From NCBI GenBank assembly GCA_046154665.1, contig JBJXFG010000018.1, forward strand, positions 1-64,000: a stretch of DNA of 64,000 nt. The letters run 5' to 3'. The stretch's first letter is position 1, and every line of letters starts with the position of its first letter. A program made the translations under genes and the position numbers. A model generated the notes under the pieces. It saw nothing but the letters and a program-made list of their open reading frames with translations, was not told the origin of the DNA and searched no databases. Source of the DNA: JAFLCM01 sp046154665 (GTDB lineage: Bacteria > Planctomycetota > Phycisphaerae > Phycisphaerales > UBA1924). Of the stretch, positions 24,428-33,319 are shown piece after piece.

Positions 24428-26710
24428 TTGCACCTCTTCCCGCTCATTCTCGCCGCCGAACCCTCGCACGCCGAGCAGCATGCGCCGATCGCAGCGACCA
24501 CGGGCCCGTGGTGGATCGCCCTGATCGCCGGGCTGCCGCTGCTCGCCTGCGTGCTGTGCGGGCTGACGCTGGCGTTCAAGATCAAGTCCAAGGCACCGGC
24601 TTTCCTGACGTTCCTGCTGCTGCTCGGTTCGTTCGCGCTCACCTTCCTGGGCTTCTCGCAGTGGAACGCCGGGGGTCAGCCGACGATGCTGGTTCACGTC
24701 TGGGACTGGGTGCATGTGAACTGGGGCTTTGCGCCCAACGAACAACTGCTGAGTTTCAACTTCGCCTTCCACATGGACGGCCTGTCGTGGCTGTGGATGC
24801 TCTTTGTCACCGGCCTGGCCAGCGCGATCTGCTTGTACGCCAGCGAATACATGGAGCACGACGTCGGCAAGGGCTACGGCCGATTCTTCGCCGCGTTCGG
24901 TCTGTTCGTCTTCTCGATGGCCTGCCTGGTGATGGGCGACAACCTGGTGCTGCTCTACCTCGGGTGGGAGGGCGTCGGTCTGTGCTCGTACATGCTGATC
25001 GGCTATTTCTACAAGAAGCCGTCCGCCGTCGCCGCCGCCAAGAAGGCCTTCATCGTCAACCGCATCGGCGACCTGGGCCTGGCGCTGGGCATCTTCCTCA
25101 TCTACGTCACCTACGGCACGCTCGAATACAAGCCCTTGTTCGAGATGGTCGCCAAAGGCGTCGACGGGCAGGGCCTCTCGACCGTCGGCACCTGGCAGTC
25201 GTGGGTCATCCCCTGCCTCATCATGGTCGGCGCGTTCGGCAAGTCGGCCCAGTTCCCGCTGTATGTGTGGCTGCCCGACGCGATGGAAGGCCCGACGCCC
25301 GTTTCGGCGCTCATCCACGCCGCCACCATGGTCACCGCGGGCATCTACCTCGTGGCCCGGATGTACCCGGTGTTCCTCGCGGACCAGTACCACGTGGCGC
25401 TCAATATCGTGGCGTGGACGGGCGGGATCACGGCGTTCCTCGCCGCCACCATCGGCATGGCCCAGTTTGATATCAAACGGATCATGGCCTATTCGACAGT
25501 GTCGCAGCTGGGCTACATGTTCGCCGGGCTGGGGGTGCTGACGTCGACGGGCGCGGCGTTCCACGTGTTCACGCACGCGTTCTTCAAGGCCACGCTGTTC
25601 CTCTCGTGCGGCGCGGTGATGCACGGCTTCGCCGGGCAGCTTGATCTGCGCAAGCTCAGCGGCCTGTGGAAGCAGCCCGGCTGGAAGATCGTCACGATCG
25701 CCATGTTCATCGGCTGCCTGAACCTTGCCGGGGTGCCATTCACCGCCGGTTACTTCAGCAAGGACATGATCCTCGCCGAGGCCTTTACGACGCCGGGCTA
25801 TCAGGCGCTCGGCTGGCTGCTGCTGGTCACGGCGGGCCTGACGGCGTACTACACCTTCCGCGTGTTTTTCCGAGTGTTCATGGGCCCGGCCCACTTTGAG
25901 CCCGGCGATGAGATTCACGGGCATGACGACGACCACGGCCATGATCATGGGCACACCGGGGGCCACGACGATCACAAGCACAACCACGGTCACGCGGCCG
26001 ACGCCCCCCATGACTTCCACCCCCACCCGCCCAAGTGGGCCATCAACACGGTGTTGGCGGTGCTGGCCCTCGCGTCGATCCTCGCCGCCGGCGCGTACTT
26101 CGTGAAGAAGGAGCATCACGGCTGGGTGGGCTCGATGCTCCACGCGTCGAGCGCCCACTATGAGAGCCCGTTCGATCCGTACAGCGTGGTCCACGAGTCG
26201 GCCCCGGCGGAGATGGCCGCCGAGGCCACCGACGCCGCCAAGACCCGCAACATCACCGCCCAGCCCTTCAACCCCGACGCGCCGGCGGAATCGTTCCTCG
26301 GCTATGACCCGCACAAGGTGATGTACTACGTCTCGGGCGTGGTGGGCGCGATCGGCATCTTCGTCGCGTTCATTCTGCACCTCGCGGGGCGCAAGACTGC
26401 CGCCGTCTCGAACGCCGACAAGCTGCTGCCGATGCTCGGTCCCATCCCCAAGTGGGCGCAGAATAAGTGGTACGTGGACGAGTTCTACGACTTCCTGATC
26501 CGCAAGCCGCTGCTGGTCCTCTCGCACATCTTCGCCGCCCTCGACAAACTGCTGGTCGACGGCGTCGTCGACCTCTTCGGCGCTCTGCCCAAGATGCTGG
26601 CCCGGGGCCTGCGCCCCAGCCAGAACGGCGTGCTCCAGTCCTACGCCACCAGCATGGCCGGCGGCCTGGTCTTCATCCTCGTCATCGTCTGGCTGCTCAG
26701 TTCCACCTGA
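24428..26710 (+). CDS. nuoL: NADH-quinone oxidoreductase subunit L
   Basis: Distal proton-pumping subunit of complex I, 760 residues from the TTG at 24428. I chose this start because the frame upstream to a GTG at 24335 is only repeat sequence, and because MHLFPLILAAEP resembles the nuoK beginning. Conserved antiporter motifs are present: GWEGVGLCSYMLIGYF, KAFIVNRIGDLGLALG, PLYVWLPDAMEGPTPVSALIHAATMVTAGIYLV, STVSQLGYMFAGLG and HAFFKATLFLSCGAVMH. A histidine-rich loop (~25905-26030, about 16 His in 40 residues) is inserted before a late helix. The long lateral helix region and final helix (AGGLVFILVIVWLL) are intact. Confidence 0.94.
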   Translation: MHLFPLILAAEPSHAEQHAPIAATTGPWWIALIAGLPLLACVLCGLTLAFKIKSKAPAFLTFLLLLGSFALTFLGFSQWNAGGQPTMLVHVWDWVHVNWGFAPNEQLLSFNFAFHMDGLSWLWMLFVTGLASAICLYASEYMEHDVGKGYGRFFAAFGLFVFSMACLVMGDNLVLLYLGWEGVGLCSYMLIGYFYKKPSAVAAAKKAFIVNRIGDLGLALGIFLIYVTYGTLEYKPLFEMVAKGVDGQGLSTVGTWQSWVIPCLIMVGAFGKSAQFPLYVWLPDAMEGPTPVSALIHAATMVTAGIYLVARMYPVFLADQYHVALNIVAWTGGITAFLAATIGMAQFDIKRIMAYSTVSQLGYMFAGLGVLTSTGAAFHVFTHAFFKATLFLSCGAVMHGFAGQLDLRKLSGLWKQPGWKIVTIAMFIGCLNLAGVPFTAGYFSKDMILAEAFTTPGYQALGWLLLVTAGLTAYYTFRVFFRVFMGPAHFEPGDEIHGHDDDHGHDHGHTGGHDDHKHNHGHAADAPHDFHPHPPKWAINTVLAVLALASILAAGAYFVKKEHHGWVGSMLHASSAHYESPFDPYSVVHESAPAEMAAEATDAAKTRNITAQPFNPDAPAESFLGYDPHKVMYYVSGVVGAIGIFVAFILHLAGRKTAAVSNADKLLPMLGPIPKWAQNKWYVDEFYDFLIRKPLLVLSHIFAALDKLLVDGVVDLFGALPKMLARGLRPSQNGVLQSYATSMAGGLVFILVIVWLLSST

Positions 26711-26717
26711 TTCGGGC

Positions 26718-26807
26718 TCCCTCCCTCTCCCCCGACTGCCCAAGCCCCACTGCCCACTGCCTCTCTCTTCCCCCGACTGCCGACTCCCGACTCCCCACTC
26801 CCGCCCC
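26718..26807. repeat. C-rich 7-bp-period tract abutting nuoM
   Basis: Units CCCACTG, CCCGACT, CCGACTC and CCCACTC in an almost G-poor, pyrimidine-rich run that ends one base before the nuoM ATG. Sister tracts end at the starts of ugd, mutS and the DUF3553 gene, and one lies inverted at 50666-50721. Confidence 0.75.
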
Positions 26808-26808
26808 A

Positions 26809-28548
26809 ATGCTCCTCGCCTCACTCATCCTCGCCCCGCTCGCCACCGCGCTGCTCATCGCGATCGCCCCCGAGCGCCTCGCCAAGCACATCGCGGCGAT
26901 GGGTTCACTCGTCGCCCTCGCCCTCACCGCGGCGGCGATGAATGCCTTCGATTGGGCCGCCCCGGGCCTCCACCAGTTCGCTTCGTCCTACCCACTCATC
27001 GACACCCTGGGCATCCGCCTCTCCATCGGCGTTGACTCGGTCGCCCTGTGGCTCATCGCGCTGACCGGCTTCCTCGGGCCCTTGTGCGTCTACGGCTCGT
27101 TCACCGCCATCGACACACGGCGCAAGACGTTCTATGCCTCGCTGCTGGCCCTGCAAGGGGTGATGGTCGGCGTGTTCGCGGCCCGTGACCTGCTGCTGTT
27201 CTATATCTGCTTCGAGTTCACGCTGCTGCCGATGTATGTGCTGATCAACCTCTTCGGCAGCACCAACCGGCACGCCGCCGCCATCAAGTTCTTCCTCTAC
27301 ACGTTTACGGGCTCGATTATCACCCTGGCGGCGCTGGTGTGGGTGGCGGCGCAGGCCGCTGCGGGCCGCGACGGCCTGTGGTCGTTCGACATCGGGATGC
27401 TGCAGTCTTTCGCCGCCGCCAGCCTGAGCCCGAGCGAGCAGGCGTGGGTGCTGCTGGCGATGATGTGCGGGTTCGCGGTGAAGGTGCCGCTCTTCCCGGT
27501 GCACACCTGGCTGCCGCTGGCCCACACCGAGGCCCCCACCGCCGGCAGCGTCATCCTCGCGGGCGTGCTGCTCAAGCTGGGCACCTACGCGATGTTCCGC
27601 TTTGTCTTGCCCTTCGTGCCCGAGGCCGTCGTTGAATACGCCCCGTTCATCGGCGTGCTCTCGATCGTCGGGATCCTCTACGGCGGGCTCATCTGCTGGG
27701 TGCAGCGCGACGTCAAAAAGCTCGTCGCGTACTCGTCCGTCGCCCACCTCGGGTTCTGCGTGCTCGGCCTGTTCGCGCTCAACACCGTCGGCGCGGCGGG
27801 CAGCATCCTCTACATGATCAACCACGGGCTCTCGACCGGGGCCCTGTTTTTCTGCATCGGCTTCATGTACGAGCGCTACCACACGCGCAGCCTCGATGAA
27901 GTCGGCGGCCTCGCCAGCAAGATGCCCGTTTGGGCCTTCTTCATGGTCTTCTTCACCATGGCCTCGGTCGGCCTGCCCGGCTTGAACGGGTTTATTTCCG
28001 AGTTCATGTGCCTCATGGGCACGTTCCAGAGCGGGGCGGCGTCGAGCGGCGCTGTCGGCATCGGCGCGGCCCCCGGTGTCTTCGGCCCGTGGTACGCCGC
28101 CGTCGCCGGCGTGGGCATGATCGTCGCCGCCATGTACCTGCTCTACATGGTGGGCAAGATCGTGTTCGGTCCGCTGAAAGAGCCGCATGGACATGGGCAT
28201 GGCGGGGGGCATGGCGGGGGGCATGGTCACGATGACAAGGACGACCACGCCCACGGCACGCTGCCCGCCGACCTCACGTTCCGGGAGATCAGCGTCCTCA
28301 CGCCGCTCGCCGTCGCTTGCGTCGTGCTGGGCCTGTTCCCCACGCCCGTCATCCGCACGCTCGAGAACCCGATCAACCTGACGCTCAAACCCGCCCAGAA
28401 CGTGCTCGTCGAGCGCGGCAGGGTCGATCTCCGCAAGACGCTCAGCGCCGAGTCCGGGTCCGTCGGCTCTCCGAGCCGACTCGCTGAATCCACTCCGACT
28501 CCCGAATCGGCAACCACCACCCCCGTCAACGAGGGTGCGGCCCAATGA
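26809..28548 (+). CDS. nuoM: NADH-quinone oxidoreductase subunit M
   Basis: Antiporter-like proton-pumping subunit, 579 residues. Motifs: FEFTLLPMYVLINLFGS (conserved Glu), KFFLYTFTGSIITL, FAVKVPLFPVHTWLPLAHTEAPTAGSVILAGVLLKLGTY, VAYSSVAHLGFCVLGL and NHGLSTGALFFCIGFMYERYHTR. Like nuoL it has a His/Gly-rich loop (PHGHGHGGGHGGGHGHDDKDDHAHG, about 28187-28258) before a late helix, and a Ser/Thr/Pro-rich tail. Start ATG at 26809, directly after a C-rich repeat tract with no Shine-Dalgarno. Overlaps nuoN by ATGA. Confidence 0.95.
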   Translation: MLLASLILAPLATALLIAIAPERLAKHIAAMGSLVALALTAAAMNAFDWAAPGLHQFASSYPLIDTLGIRLSIGVDSVALWLIALTGFLGPLCVYGSFTAIDTRRKTFYASLLALQGVMVGVFAARDLLLFYICFEFTLLPMYVLINLFGSTNRHAAAIKFFLYTFTGSIITLAALVWVAAQAAAGRDGLWSFDIGMLQSFAAASLSPSEQAWVLLAMMCGFAVKVPLFPVHTWLPLAHTEAPTAGSVILAGVLLKLGTYAMFRFVLPFVPEAVVEYAPFIGVLSIVGILYGGLICWVQRDVKKLVAYSSVAHLGFCVLGLFALNTVGAAGSILYMINHGLSTGALFFCIGFMYERYHTRSLDEVGGLASKMPVWAFFMVFFTMASVGLPGLNGFISEFMCLMGTFQSGAASSGAVGIGAAPGVFGPWYAAVAGVGMIVAAMYLLYMVGKIVFGPLKEPHGHGHGGGHGGGHGHDDKDDHAHGTLPADLTFREISVLTPLAVACVVLGLFPTPVIRTLENPINLTLKPAQNVLVERGRVDLRKTLSAESGSVGSPSRLAESTPTPESATTTPVNEGAAQ

Positions 28549-30314
28549 CCAACTTCTCAGTGACCACCTTCCCCACGCTGACCTGCCCCCCCCTGCTCGC
28601 CACCAACCCGATGGTCGAGAAGCTGCAGTACCTCTACCCCGAGATGGTGCTGTTCGCCGCCACCGTGGTGGTGATGATCATCGGCCTTTCGCCCAACCGT
28701 GCCCTGCGCCGCTCGTGCGCGTGGATCAGCGGCATCAGCCTCGTCATCGCCGGGGTCCTCGCTGCGCTCCACACCCCGAGCATGCCCAGCAGCCCGTTCC
28801 CCGCCTTCATGCCCTTCGCCAAGGTGATGATCGCCGCCGTGGGCGTGCTGCTGGTCATGGTCCTCGCCGGCACCGTCGACCGCGGCTTCGAAAAGGAACT
28901 CGACGAGGGCAAGCCCTTCGACGCGCTGCGGGCCAACCGCGCCGAGTTCTACGCCTTCTTTCTGTTCTCCCTCACCGGCCTGATGCTCTGCACAGGTGCC
29001 GACGATCTCATCTGGATCTTCCTCGCCCTCGAACTCACCAGCCTGCCCACCTATGTGATGGTCAGCATCTCGACGGCCCGCGCCCGCAGCATGGAAGCCG
29101 GCGTCAAGTACTTCTTCCTCGGCGCGCTCGGCGCCGCCACCTTCCTCTACGGCTTCGCGCTGCTCTACGGCGCCACCGGCACCACCGCGCTGTTCGGAAC
29201 CGCCACTGATCCCGGCATCGCCCAAATCCTCAGCGCGCAGATCGCGGGCGGCGGACTCTCGACGCTCGCCATGCTCGGGCTGGTCATCTCGATCATCGGG
29301 GTGTCGTTCAAGATCGCCGCCGTCCCGATGCACTTCTATACGCCCGACGTGTACCAGGGCTCGTCGGCGAGCGTCGCCGCGTTCCTGGCGTTTGTGCCCA
29401 AGGCCGCCGGCTTCATCGTCCTCATGCTGCTGCTGAGTTGCGTGGGTTGGGGAGCAGCCGCTGGAGGGGAAGGGCAGGCCGCGGGACTGCCCGACACCCT
29501 TCGCATCCTCCTTTGGGTCATGGCCGCCCTCACCATGACCGTCGGCAACGTGCTCGCCGTGCTGCAGAGCAACGTCAAGCGCATGCTCGCCTACTCGTCC
29601 ATCGCCCACTCCGGCTACATGCTGGTGGGCCTGCTCGTCGGCCCCGGCGCGGCGGCGGCGGTCGGCGCGACCACCGATGAAAGTGGCCTCGCCGCCAACG
29701 GCCTGGCCGCCATGCTCTTCTACCTCATGTGCTACGGCTTCATGAACCTCGGTGCCTTCGCCGTGCTGGCGTGCCTCGAGAACGCTCGCACGGGCGAAGA
29801 GATCGAAGACGTCGACGACCTCCGCGGCCTGTTCAAGACCCACCCCGTCCTCGCGTGTGTCATGGTCCTGTGCGCCCTCTCGTTGCTGGGCTTCCCGATC
29901 CTGCTCGGCTTCGTCGGCAAGCTCTACCTGTTCACCAGCGCCATCAGCGCCAGTGAGCTCTTGCTGGTCATCGTGATGGGCCTCAACTCCGCCATCGGCG
30001 CGTTCTACTACCTCAGGCTGGTCTTCACGCCGTTCCTTGCGGATGCCGAAGGCGGCGACGAACCGCCGCGCGCCTGTCCGTATTCCGCGCGGGGCTTCGC
30101 GGCAGCATTCTCCGCGGCGAGCGTCATCGCCCTGGTCTTCCCCAGCGCCAACCTGATGCGCCGCTGCAACGACGCCACCCGCTTCACGCCGCCGATCCCC
30201 GCCGGCAAGCCAACCGCGCAGTCGATTCCGTCCGACGAGAACTCTCCAGCCGCGAAGGCCGCGAAGATTCTCGAATCCACGCAAGTTGCCGACCCCGTCG
30301 CGCAATCCCGCTGA
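28545..30314 (+). CDS. nuoN: NADH-quinone oxidoreductase subunit N
   Basis: Third antiporter-like membrane subunit of complex I, 589 residues, last gene of nuoJKLMN. LALELTSLPTYVMVSIS carries the conserved Glu, GVKYFFLGALGAATFLYGFALLYG and FKIAAVPMHFYTPDVYQGSSASVAAFLAFVPKAAGF hold the conserved Lys residues, and MLAYSSIAHSGYMLVGL is the broken-helix motif. The final ~60 residues are soluble and Pro/Ala-rich. Starts within the nuoM stop (ATGA). The catalytic subunits nuoA-I are not in this window, so the complex is encoded at two or more loci. Confidence 0.95.
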   Translation: MTNFSVTTFPTLTCPPLLATNPMVEKLQYLYPEMVLFAATVVVMIIGLSPNRALRRSCAWISGISLVIAGVLAALHTPSMPSSPFPAFMPFAKVMIAAVGVLLVMVLAGTVDRGFEKELDEGKPFDALRANRAEFYAFFLFSLTGLMLCTGADDLIWIFLALELTSLPTYVMVSISTARARSMEAGVKYFFLGALGAATFLYGFALLYGATGTTALFGTATDPGIAQILSAQIAGGGLSTLAMLGLVISIIGVSFKIAAVPMHFYTPDVYQGSSASVAAFLAFVPKAAGFIVLMLLLSCVGWGAAAGGEGQAAGLPDTLRILLWVMAALTMTVGNVLAVLQSNVKRMLAYSSIAHSGYMLVGLLVGPGAAAAVGATTDESGLAANGLAAMLFYLMCYGFMNLGAFAVLACLENARTGEEIEDVDDLRGLFKTHPVLACVMVLCALSLLGFPILLGFVGKLYLFTSAISASELLLVIVMGLNSAIGAFYYLRLVFTPFLADAEGGDEPPRACPYSARGFAAAFSAASVIALVFPSANLMRRCNDATRFTPPIPAGKPTAQSIPSDENSPAAKAAKILESTQVADPVAQSR

Positions 30315-30414
30315 GCGCACCCGCCGCACCCCGCACGCACCGCGCCGGTACACCTCATATCCTTCCGCCGTTCGGCACACCCGCACAGCCTGAAAAGCCG
30401 ATGGAAGGTTTGCC

Positions 30415-31524
30415 ATGAAAACCAGACTCTTCGCCGCGTTCCTGGCCCTCGCCTTCTCCGCCGCGTTCACGCCGCCGAGCCCCGCCCAGGGCCCCAGCTG
30501 GTCCGATCCGTTCCGCGCCAACAAGGACGACGAACGCCGCGCCGAGGACCGCGCTTACGACGGCATCCCACGCCGCGCCACCGTCGAGCAGTCCGGTACG
30601 GGCAAGCTCCGCTTCCGCGCCCCCGCCGTCGGTCGAGTCTGGGTCGGCAACGATGAACTCGAACGCCAGATCATCTCCACCCGAGTCCGCCGAGGCGACA
30701 TCGTCGAGGTCGACCCCGAGCGCGACCGCATCAAACGCGCCGACGAGGTCATCTTCGACCGCAACCTCGAGCGCAAGCACCCGCACTCGATCTTCTTCCA
30801 GCGCGAGGACGGCAGCGACGACCCCGACCGCGACGAAGACGCCGGCGGGGGCTACGACGGCATCCCCACCTCCGCCTCCCGCGCCCGCTCGGGCTCGGGC
30901 GTGCAGCGCTACGAGATCACCAGGAACGGCCGCGTCTGGGTCGGGGACGACGACCGCGAACGCCAGATCGTCTCCGCCGAGGTCCGCAAGGGTGATATCG
31001 TCACCGTCGACCCCGCCAAGGACCAGGTCCGCCTGAACGAAGATGTCATCTTCGACCGCGACCTCGTTCGACGCAACGAACACTCGATCTTCTTCCGCGC
31101 CGAAAAGGGCGGCCCCTCCAACCCGCCGCCGCCGGGCGGTGGCGGCGGAGGCGGGGGCGGAGGCGGCGGCAGCGGCGGTGGGAGCGACAAGCCCCCGAAG
31201 GACCCCAAGCCCGAAAAACCCAGCACCGGCAAGCCCGACAGCAACTCAGGCCAGACCGGCGGCGCCGGGCATCCCGCGCAGCTCAAAGGTGCCTCCCGCG
31301 TCGCCCGCGGCACCGGCAAGCTCACCTTCACAGCCACCAGCGACGGCGAGTTCTGGGTCTACAACCCCAGCGAGAAAAAGATCGTCGCCGCCGGCGCGCT
31401 GAAGAAGGGCGAGGCCGTCACCGCCGACCCCGCGAACAACACCACCACCTGCCCGAGCGGGGCCCGCAACTTCGAGAACTACATCGCCAGCATGGCCCAC
31501 GAGATCTTCTTCAGGAAGAACTGA
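30415..31524 (+). CDS. Secreted protein with three copies of an unrecognised ~80-residue domain
   Basis: A 369-residue exported protein of unknown function. Residues 1-25 are a signal peptide (MKTRLFAAFLALAFSAAFTPPSPAQG). Two close copies of one domain occupy 48-128 and 147-227; the shared pattern is YDGIP, then SGxG, GRVWVG(N/D)D, ERQI(I/V)S, V(R)xGDIV, VDPxxD, VIFDR(N/D)L and finally HSIFF. A third diverged copy spans ~289-367 (SRVARGTGKLTFTATSDGEFWVYN ... KKGEAVTADP ... AHEIFF). Copies 2 and 3 are joined by a glycine stretch (241-256) and a Pro/Lys linker. The paired strands and turn positions suggest a small beta-barrel. It follows nuoN by 100 bases and may be a separate unit. Confidence 0.7.
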   Translation: MKTRLFAAFLALAFSAAFTPPSPAQGPSWSDPFRANKDDERRAEDRAYDGIPRRATVEQSGTGKLRFRAPAVGRVWVGNDELERQIISTRVRRGDIVEVDPERDRIKRADEVIFDRNLERKHPHSIFFQREDGSDDPDRDEDAGGGYDGIPTSASRARSGSGVQRYEITRNGRVWVGDDDRERQIVSAEVRKGDIVTVDPAKDQVRLNEDVIFDRDLVRRNEHSIFFRAEKGGPSNPPPPGGGGGGGGGGGGSGGGSDKPPKDPKPEKPSTGKPDSNSGQTGGAGHPAQLKGASRVARGTGKLTFTATSDGEFWVYNPSEKKIVAAGALKKGEAVTADPANNTTTCPSGARNFENYIASMAHEIFFRKN

Positions 31525-31553
31525 TGCCTGCCGTCACGCCGCCTGGCGCGAAC

Positions 31554-31597
31554 CACGCCAACGATGAGCAGAGTCCTCGCAGTGAATCGTCGCGCTC
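31554..31597 (+). repeat. 44-bp palindromic repeat (family C), copy 2
   Basis: CACGCCAACGATGAGC ... GTGAATCGTCGCGCTC, matching copies at 10554-10596 (minus) and 42994-43036. Located between two convergent genes. Confidence 0.75.
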
Positions 31598-31648
31598 AAA
31601 GTTGACGGCTTGACGCGCCCAGTGCGATCCGACCTGTACGCGCTTCGC

Positions 31649-33319
31649 TCAGCCAGTGTTCGCTACACCAACTCGCCGCGCCACCGCCCGCGCCGCTGCC
31701 GCCGCCTGCGCGCGGAGCTCCGGCACCGCGATGCTCTCCCACAAATCCGCGCGGCGCAGCGGCCCCACCGCGAACAGCGCCGGCCCGCGTCCCGCCGCAC
31801 GCACCTTGCCCTCGATCCCCGGCTCACACCGCACCCCCAGCCCCAGCGCGTCGCGCTCCACCAGACCTTCGCGCAGCAGCGACGCCATCAGCGGATCGCG
31901 CGACCGCGCGATGTCCGGGTTCGGCCCCGTACACACAACCACACGGTCGCACACAATCTCCTCACGCTCGCCCCCGCGCCCCCGCGCCCCTCCGCGTGCG
32001 CACACCGTCACCCGCACGCCGCGCGAATCCTCATCCAACGAGAGCAGCCGCCCCGCCCGCAGCTCGAACCTCCCCGCCGCCCGCAGCGCCAACACCCGCT
32101 CGAGCACACTCGGCGCCGCCCGGTGCCGGTGGACGTCCCACACCGCCCGCAGGTGCCGCACGAACCGGCCGCGCTGCTCGACGCTCCACGCCCCCCACGC
32201 CGCCGAGGTATGCGGCCGCAGCGCATCGATCACGTGCGTCCAGTGCGCCGACTCATCCGCGCTCGGGTTCGCCCCACCCGCGCCGATCGTCCGGATCGTC
32301 CGCCGAACCCACCGCAGCGCCGCGATCGGCGAAGCCAGTTCCCGCGCCGCCGCCGCGGCATCGAGCGCGCAGGCGGCGGGGATCGCGCTCAGCGGGTCCG
32401 CCCGGTGCACGCGCGGCATCAACCCATGCCGTGACACGCAGGTGATCCGGCCCGGCCTTTCCTCTCCGCCGCGGGACGCACCGCTCCCCCACGCGCCCCC
32501 CATCAGGCTCAGCACCACATCCAGCATCGTCAGCCCGGAGCCGACGATGACCACGTGCTCACCAGCCTGAACCGCATCGAGCGCCGACACGCCGCGCGAC
32601 ACCTCGCCCGCGCCTCGATCCGAACCACCAGTCACCGACACGCCATCCTCAGGCCCGCGAAGCGGGCCATCGATGGTTGCCAGACGCGCAGCGTCGGGAC
32701 CTCGCGCCGGGCCGGCATCCTCGCCCATGAAATGGGCGAGCGACGAGCCAGAATCACCACGGGCCCACGGGTTGGAAATGATGCGCCCGCCTCCACCCTC
32801 GCGCTCCGCCACGGGCTCCATATTCCCTGTACACAGCACCACCGCATCGCCCGCGAAATCCCCGCTGGCCCAGCCCACGCGCAGCCGCGCCGAGCCCTGA
32901 ACCCGCGCCACCTCCCGCACCTCCACCGGCTCGACGCGCAGCACGATCCCAGCCCGCGCCGCCTCGCGCAACGCCCCGCGCCAGATCGAATCCAGGTATG
33001 CCGCGTACACCCGCCGAGGCACGAAGTCCGTCGCTCCGTAGCCGTGCCCGCCCGCAGTCAACCAAGCCAGAAAGTCTCCCGGGGCATCCGCCCACGCCCC
33101 CATCCGGGCCGCCGGCACATTCAAAAGATGACTCGCGTCGTCCGTCGAATACGCCGGTCCGCGCCCCGTCCGGCCCGTGCGATCAAACACCACGATCTCG
33201 ACGCCGAGTCCAGCGCCCGCCGCGTCCAGCAGACGCGCCAAGTTCGCCGCGACCATGACGCCGCTGAACCCGCCCCCGATGATTGCGACCCGCGTTTTCG
33301 TCTCGGTGCCCGCACTCAT
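31649..33319 (-). CDS. FAD/NAD(P)-binding protein (NAD_binding_9 type) with in-frame repeat
   Basis: A 556-residue flavoprotein. RVAIIGGGFSGVMVAANLARLL (residues ~10-31) is the FAD-binding Rossmann motif; LLNVPAARMGAWADAPGDFLAWL and VVLCTGN follow as in the FAD-NAD(P)-binding family. A second dinucleotide motif, VVIVGSGLTMLDVVLSLMGG, sits after the insertion, and TCVSRHGLMPRVH is a family phrase. Between NPWARGD and this second motif, residues ~194-223 are encoded by a family B repeat (AARLATIDGPLRG comes from its core). The start (ATG 33319) overlaps the end of the cysteine dioxygenase gene by ATGA, so the two are co-translated and probably share a pathway, perhaps in thiol oxidation. Exact substrate unknown. 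Confidence 0.78.
   Translation of the reverse strand: MSAGTETKTRVAIIGGGFSGVMVAANLARLLDAAGAGLGVEIVVFDRTGRTGRGPAYSTDDASHLLNVPAARMGAWADAPGDFLAWLTAGGHGYGATDFVPRRVYAAYLDSIWRGALREAARAGIVLRVEPVEVREVARVQGSARLRVGWASGDFAGDAVVLCTGNMEPVAEREGGGGRIISNPWARGDSGSSLAHFMGEDAGPARGPDAARLATIDGPLRGPEDGVSVTGGSDRGAGEVSRGVSALDAVQAGEHVVIVGSGLTMLDVVLSLMGGAWGSGASRGGEERPGRITCVSRHGLMPRVHRADPLSAIPAACALDAAAAARELASPIAALRWVRRTIRTIGAGGANPSADESAHWTHVIDALRPHTSAAWGAWSVEQRGRFVRHLRAVWDVHRHRAAPSVLERVLALRAAGRFELRAGRLLSLDEDSRGVRVTVCARGGARGRGGEREEIVCDRVVVCTGPNPDIARSRDPLMASLLREGLVERDALGLGVRCEPGIEGKVRAAGRGPALFAVGPLRRADLWESIAVPELRAQAAAAARAVARRVGVANTG
32652..32739. repeat. GAA-loop hairpin repeat (family B) inside a coding sequence
   Basis: Begins with GGCCCGC GAA GCGGGCC (32652-32668), then the core ATCGATGGTTGCCAGACGCG, and ends with CGCCCAT GAA ATGGGCG (32722-32738). 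It lies in frame within the FAD protein gene. Confidence 0.85.

Noticed and set aside
24386..26824. 812-codon open frame antisense to nuoL
   Set aside because: His/Asp/Glu/Arg-rich frame typical of the reverse complement of a GC-rich membrane-protein gene; nuoL has clear family motifs.
31130..31190. GGCGGC-rich run as a dispersed tandem repeat
   Set aside because: It is the poly-Gly linker codons of the secreted threefold-repeat protein, with no match to the intergenic repeat families.
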